Of a stretch of 64,000 nt of DNA, positions 59,965 through 64,000 are shown piece by piece. Origin of the DNA: UBA10649 sp964597445 (GTDB lineage: Bacteria > Actinomycetota > Actinomycetes > S36-B12); the NCBI GenBank assembly GCA_964597445.1, contig CAZQXO010000006.1:4219-68218 (forward strand), in the 5' to 3' direction. The notes beneath the pieces are model-generated. The model did no database searches. It was not told the DNA's origin and worked only from the letters and a program-made list of their open reading frames with translations. The position numbers and the translations under genes are program-made. Each line of letters opens with the position of its first letter. The stretch's first letter is position 1.

Positions 59965-60873
59965 TCATCCCGGCAGCAGCGAGCGCAGGGCACCCGAGAC
60001 ACCTCCCGGCTGCTCCGGCAAGCCTCCCACGAGTCGCTCGAGCCAGCGCCGACCGTAGGGGATGTAGATGCGCACGCGCTCACCCTCACGCAGCAGACGC
60101 TCCTGCTCGCCCGTCTGGCGTCCCAGGTAGAAGGCGAACTCATAGCTGTGGCGCGGACGGTCGTAGCGACGCGCGAGGGTCTCGATGATGGTGATGAGGC
60201 GTGGATCGTGGGTGGCGAAGGAGGGCTCGCCCGTGCCCCGCAGCAGAGCCTTGGCGCAGCGCACATAGGACTTGTCCGTCTCGATGGGCTGACGAAAGGC
60301 CCCGGCGCCCTCGGCGTGCGCACCCTTCACGAGTCGCACCCGATGAGCCGACCACTCCGGGATTCTGCGCTCCGTGGACCGGAGGATCGCCGGCATGGTC
60401 ACGCCGACGGGCCGACCCCGACCGAGGAGGGCGCGGGCCCACGCCAGCGTCTCCTCCACCTCGCCCAGGGGCCCCGTGCCGAGCTGCAGTGCGACACCGA
60501 CCGAGGCCGCCCGGTCAGCGAGCGCGTCGAGATCCCTGGCCGCGTCGGCTCCGGGGAGGCCCTGGCCGAGCGATTCCGTCAGGATCGCGACCTCCGCCAC
60601 ACCGGACCAGCCCGCTTCAGCAACGGCATCGATCAGGGACGCGTACCCGGCCACGGCCTCGTCGACCTCAGCGGTGCTCTCGAGCCCGGGGGCCACGCGC
60701 TCGAGGGCGACATGGAACCCACGATCGGCGAGCTCCTGCGCGACCGGCAGCACCTCGTCGAGGTGCTCGCCGCCGACCACGCGGGAGACGACCTGCCGGG
60801 CCCCGGGCGTGCGCACCAGCGCGGTCGAGACCACAGGGGTCCGCGCCAGCGAGGTCAGCGCCTCGCGGATCAT
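59965..60873 (-). CDS. Proline dehydrogenase (monofunctional)
   Basis: The 302-residue protein is the FAD proline dehydrogenase barrel, oxidising proline to pyrroline-5-carboxylate. It shows RVRLVKGAHAEGAGAF (flavin-binding lysine region), SFATHDPRLITIIETLAR, SYEFAFYLGRQ and RIYIPYGRRWLERLV. No pyrroline-5-carboxylate dehydrogenase is beside it. It overlaps the TetR stop by four bases and is followed by proC. Confidence 0.9.
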   Translation of the reverse strand: MIREALTSLARTPVVSTALVRTPGARQVVSRVVGGEHLDEVLPVAQELADRGFHVALERVAPGLESTAEVDEAVAGYASLIDAVAEAGWSGVAEVAILTESLGQGLPGADAARDLDALADRAASVGVALQLGTGPLGEVEETLAWARALLGRGRPVGVTMPAILRSTERRIPEWSAHRVRLVKGAHAEGAGAFRQPIETDKSYVRCAKALLRGTGEPSFATHDPRLITIIETLARRYDRPRHSYEFAFYLGRQTGEQERLLREGERVRIYIPYGRRWLERLVGGLPEQPGGVSGALRSLLPG

Positions 60874-61499
60874 GCCTCACGCCGGGTGGGGTCGAGAAGG
60901 GCCTGGATCGCCGGCGCCATGAGCCGGACGACCTCGTCCTCCGAAGCCGAGGCCAGCGGCTCGAGTCGGATGAGGTAGCGGGTCGTTGCGAGCCCCACGA
61001 GGTGGGACGTGATCAGGCTGACCCGCAGTCGGGCATCCGGCACGCCGAGGGCGGTCACCACAGGGTCGACCACCACGGTCGACAGGTACTCGGAGAGGGT
61101 GCGCAGCTGCAGCATCGCATCGGAGTCCGCAGCCGCCCGTGCGACACCGGACGTGTCGATCACGGAATCGGACGAGAGCAGTCGGGCCATGTCGGCACGC
61201 ACCTTCTCGTCGTCCATCAGGGTCAGCACGAGTCGGACGAGCCGGCGCCCGAGTCCGTCGACGCCCGGAGCCAGCAGTTCGGGGACGGCACCCGCGGGGT
61301 CGAAGGGCAGGCGCATGGCCGCGGCGAAGAGCCGCTCCTTGTTCTGGTATAGCGACCGGACGACATCAGGAGCCACACCCGCCGCCACCGCGACCGACTT
61401 CACCGTGACGCCGGCGTAGCCGCGTGCGCCGAACGCGAGGCGGGCCGCCTGCAGCACAGCACCCGCAGCGTCCTGCGGGGAGAGGGGTGAGCCGGCCAC
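60870..61499 (-). CDS. TetR family transcriptional regulator
   Basis: The 209-residue protein has the TetR helix-turn-helix AARLAFGARGYAGVTVKSVA then VAAGVAPDVVRSLYQNKERL (18-57), and a variable ligand domain. It overlaps the proline dehydrogenase gene by four bases, so it may regulate that operon. GTG 61497-61499 follows TAGGCT by six bases. Confidence 0.88.
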   Translation of the reverse strand: MAGSPLSPQDAAGAVLQAARLAFGARGYAGVTVKSVAVAAGVAPDVVRSLYQNKERLFAAAMRLPFDPAGAVPELLAPGVDGLGRRLVRLVLTLMDDEKVRADMARLLSSDSVIDTSGVARAAADSDAMLQLRTLSEYLSTVVVDPVVTALGVPDARLRVSLITSHLVGLATTRYLIRLEPLASASEDEVVRLMAPAIQALLDPTRREA

Positions 61500-61505
61500 C
61501 CGTTC

Positions 61506-61511
61506 AGCCTA
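61506..61511 (-). promoter_or_regulatory. Candidate leaderless -10 element for the TetR-PRODH-proC unit
   Basis: TAGGCT, six bases (GAACGG), then the GTG at 61497-61499. Confidence 0.5.
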
Positions 61512-61523
61512 CGACGATGAGGG

Positions 61524-62333
61524 TCACGAACCGGGCGTCGCGGCCCGATGGGGACCCTGGCCGAGATGCAGCCGCGCGTACGCCAGGGTCTCGGCCAGAT
61601 CGGTGAGTCGCGCTGCACGGTCAGGCGCCTTGCGCGTGCTGATCTCCGCGATGACCGTGCCGTCGAATCCCGTGCCAGCGAGCTGGGTCAGGACAGCAGC
61701 CACGGGCTGGTCGCCTCGCCCGGGCACCAGGTGCTCGTCGCGGTTGGAGTCCGTGCCGTCGGCCAGATGCACGTGAGCCAGACGCGTGCCGAGGTCGGTG
61801 GCCATCTCGATGGCGTCCGTGCGCGAGACAGCCGTATGGGAGAGGTCCAGAGTCGTGTGTCGGTAGTCGTCGTTTCGGACGTCCCAGTCCGGCAGGTACG
61901 CCGCCACCGCCCCCGGCCCTGCTCGCCAGGGGTACATGTTCTCCACGGCGAACCGCACATCGGTCTCCGAGTCCATACGCGCCAGGCCTTCCACGAACTG
62001 CTTCGCGTACTCGCGCTGCCACCGGAAGGGCGGGTGCACCACCACCGTTCGCGCTCCGACCCGCTCCGCGGCCTGCTGCGCTCTCTGGAGCTTGCCCCAC
62101 GGATCCGTGCCCCACACGTGCTGGGTGATCAGGAGGCACGGTGAGTGGATGGCGAGGATCGGCACCTCGTAGTGGTCCGACAGCGCTTTCAGGGCCTCGG
62201 AGTCCTGGCTCGCCGCGTCGGTGCCCACCATGACCTCGACTCCGTCGTATCCGAGGTACGCGGCGAGCTCGAAGGCAGCAGCGGTCGACTCGGGGAAGAC
62301 CGATGACGTCGACAGCCCCACGGCGATGGTCAT
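61524..62333 (-). CDS. Sugar phosphate isomerase/epimerase (xylose isomerase-like barrel)
   Basis: The 269-residue TIM-barrel protein shows GLSTSSVFPESTAAAFELAA, LGYDGVEVMVG, ILAIHSPCLL, VVHPPFRWQREYA, FAVENMYPW, LDLSHTAVSRTDAI and HVHLADGTDSNRDEHLVPGR, with the usual Glu-Asp-His metal ligands. AP endonuclease IV has the same fold but more ligands. The substrate is unknown. It overlaps the P-type ATPase stop by four bases. Confidence 0.86.
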   Translation of the reverse strand: MTIAVGLSTSSVFPESTAAAFELAAYLGYDGVEVMVGTDAASQDSEALKALSDHYEVPILAIHSPCLLITQHVWGTDPWGKLQRAQQAAERVGARTVVVHPPFRWQREYAKQFVEGLARMDSETDVRFAVENMYPWRAGPGAVAAYLPDWDVRNDDYRHTTLDLSHTAVSRTDAIEMATDLGTRLAHVHLADGTDSNRDEHLVPGRGDQPVAAVLTQLAGTGFDGTVIAEISTRKAPDRAARLTDLAETLAYARLHLGQGPHRAATPGS

Positions 62334-64000
62334 GCGGCCTCCGGAGGACGTCTCCACCGATCGACGTACAGGCCGATGATCCAGACGAGCGCAGCTCCGA
62401 TCGCACCCGCGATCACGGCAACGATCGAGTAGCGCTCAGGTGCCAGGGACAGGGCGAAGAAATCCGACAGGAAGGGGATGAACAGCACCGCGAGGAAGAG
62501 GGCCACCATCAGGGCGACGATCCCGAGACGGAGACCGTCCAGCGGTCGTGCCGACATCGCGAGCACGCTCGTCGCAACGATGAACAGCGTGACGCACGCC
62601 GCCGCCTGGGCGTTGACCAGGGGTTCTCCGACGCGCAGGGCAACTGAGTAGCTGACCAGGGCAGAGGCCGCGCAGATGACTCCGGAGGGAATCGCGAACA
62701 GCAGCACGCGCCGCAGGAATCCACGACGGAAGCGCTCCGTGTTCGGCATCAGCGCGAGGAAGAATCCCGGAATACCGATGGTGAGCGCACTGACGAGGGT
62801 CAGATGCCGGGGAAGGAACGGGAACGCGAAGGCGAAGAGGCCTGTCATGACGGAGAACACGATCGAGTAGGACGTCTTGGTGAGGAAGACGTCGGAGACT
62901 CGCTCGATGTTGCCCAGGACGCGCCGACCCTCGGCCACGACACTCGGCATCACCGACCACTTGTCGTCGAGCAGGACGAGCTGTGCGACGGCGCGCGTGG
63001 CTCCCGCTCCCGAGCCCATCGCGATGCCAAGGTCAGCCTTCTTCAATGCCAGAACGTCGTTGACACCGTCACCGGTCATGGCCACGGTGGAGTCGCGCAC
63101 ATGCAGCGCCGCGACCATCTGCTGCTTCTGCACGGGGGTGACCCGCCCGAAGACGTTCGACTCCGCGATGGGACCGGCCAGCAGCTCCGGATCCTCGGGA
63201 AGCTCCCGGGCATCGACGGGCGACTGGGCACCTGGCACGCCCGCCTGCTGCGCGATCGCGCCCACGGTCGCAGCGTTGTCGCCGGAGATCACCTTGACCG
63301 TCACGCCCTGGTCGAGGAAGTACGACACCGTCTGCGCGGCATCGGAGCGCAGCTGCTGGCTGATGTCGACGAGCGCCACAGGAGCGAGTCCGCTGAGGGC
63401 ATCGTCCGCGCCCGGGCACTGCTGCGCGTGCGCGAGCAGGACCACGCGGGAGCCCCCGGCCGCGACGGCCTCGGCCTGCCGGACGATCGCCGGATCACCA
63501 TCGGCCCCGACGATCTCGGGTGCCCCCAGCACCCACGCGCCATGCGGGCCCAGATCCACGGCAGACCACTTGCGGGCACTGGAGAACGGGGTGACGGAGG
63601 TGGGCGCCCATCCCGGATCGGGATAGGCCGTCGCGATCGCGTCGAGGGTCGGGTTGGGGCTCGTCTCACTCGCACCGATGGCGCCGAGGACCTGCATCAC
63701 CTGATCCTCGGCCATTCCCTCGAGCACGGTGAGCCCCTGCACCCGCATGCCCGGCTCCGTCAGGGTGCCAGTCTTGTCGACGCAGATGGTGTCGACCCGC
63801 GCGAGCACCTCGACCGCCGGCATGTCCTGCACGAGGACGCGCTTGCGGGCCAGTCGCACGACCGACACCGCCATGGCGATGGACGTGAGCAGGACGAGGC
63901 CCTCGGGAACCATGGTCACGATCCCGGCGATCGTGCCCCGGACCGCCTCGTCGAACGGCAGGTCAGCGCGCACCAGCTGCGACCAGAGCAGCAGGAGACC
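62330..64000 (-). CDS. P-type cation-transporting ATPase (partial, N-terminus cut)
   Basis: 556 residues are visible; the N-terminus lies beyond base 64000. It has the phosphorylation motif ICVDKTGTLTEPG, the PEGL helix motif (MVPEGLVLLTSIAMAVSVVR), the hinge TGDGVNDVLALKKADLGIAM, and six C-terminal helices. It resembles the actinobacterial CtpE type, linked to calcium in Mycobacterium (recalled). The ion is not provable from this part. The isomerase gene overlaps its stop, so the two may be coupled. Confidence 0.92.
   Translation of the reverse strand, partial: GLLLLWSQLVRADLPFDEAVRGTIAGIVTMVPEGLVLLTSIAMAVSVVRLARKRVLVQDMPAVEVLARVDTICVDKTGTLTEPGMRVQGLTVLEGMAEDQVMQVLGAIGASETSPNPTLDAIATAYPDPGWAPTSVTPFSSARKWSAVDLGPHGAWVLGAPEIVGADGDPAIVRQAEAVAAGGSRVVLLAHAQQCPGADDALSGLAPVALVDISQQLRSDAAQTVSYFLDQGVTVKVISGDNAATVGAIAQQAGVPGAQSPVDARELPEDPELLAGPIAESNVFGRVTPVQKQQMVAALHVRDSTVAMTGDGVNDVLALKKADLGIAMGSGAGATRAVAQLVLLDDKWSVMPSVVAEGRRVLGNIERVSDVFLTKTSYSIVFSVMTGLFAFAFPFLPRHLTLVSALTIGIPGFFLALMPNTERFRRGFLRRVLLFAIPSGVICAASALVSYSVALRVGEPLVNAQAAACVTLFIVATSVLAMSARPLDGLRLGIVALMVALFLAVLFIPFLSDFFALSLAPERYSIVAVIAGAIGAALVWIIGLYVDRWRRPPEAA

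Overview
The window looks like a chromosomal segment of a high-GC actinobacterium (Actinomycetota). The evidence is the strong G/C bias, heavy use of GTG start codons, a full 14-subunit nuo operon, the classical menaquinone pathway with chorismate-derived naphthoate, a Rex redox repressor, the tiny ribosomal protein bS22, a BldC-like regulator, and gene orders I recall from Streptomyces and Mycobacterium (rpmG-hadAB-murB-aspC-secE-nusG-rplK; proC-HTH-bS22-epimerase-acyltransferase; resA-ccdA-resB-ccsB; men genes). A 100-N gap at 45070-45169 shows that it is a draft scaffold. I cannot place it below class level.

Layout. 1-5643: translation and envelope block (rplK, nusG, secE, tRNA-Trp; an aminotransferase; murB, two hotdog dehydratases, rpmG, tRNA-Met, tRNA-Thr). 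5727-11508: small metabolic genes (SDR, agmatine deiminase, ACT protein, tRNA-Tyr, a trimethylamine-dehydrogenase-like flavoprotein with an NTF2-like partner, YajQ). 11528-15865: a three-gene paralogue set of complex I subunits (NuoB/C/I type) divergent from the 2-oxoacid:ferredoxin oxidoreductase genes korAB. 15862-17972: RarD and an MFS transporter. 18033-34453: nuoA-N on the minus strand, followed by a long-chain polyprenyl diphosphate synthase. 34690-44259: menaquinone genes menG, F, D, C, B, E, A, interrupted by a TetR/GNAT fusion. 44092-48980: small membrane proteins and the system II cytochrome c maturation genes. 48989-52741: phosphatase, CobA-HemD fusion, rex and a glutaredoxin. 52738-57772: acyl-CoA ligase, HAD phosphatase, acyltransferase, epimerase, bS22 and a BldC-like protein. 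57923-64000: AcuC-like deacetylase, proline metabolism, a sugar isomerase and a truncated P-type ATPase.

The genes fit together as a respiratory chain: complex I, its quinone (polyprenyl tail plus all men enzymes except MenH), cytochrome c maturation, part of tetrapyrrole synthesis, and the NADH-sensing repressor Rex. A near-perfect Rex site (34481-34498) sits just after the putative nuo promoter. No stretch longer than about 300 bases lacks a gene.

Three things stand out. First, tandem repeats recur at gene 3' ends (3095-3283, 34566-34710, 45001-45042); the first repeats the stop-proximal codons of its gene in frame. Second, a TANNNT hexamer placed six or seven bases before the start codon occurs at about ten genes, which suggests leaderless transcription. 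Third, several proteins have unusual architecture: a NuoBCI mini-set without NuoD, a TMADH-like enzyme lacking two conserved cysteines, a histone-H1-like tail on CobA-HemD, and a TetR-GNAT fusion.
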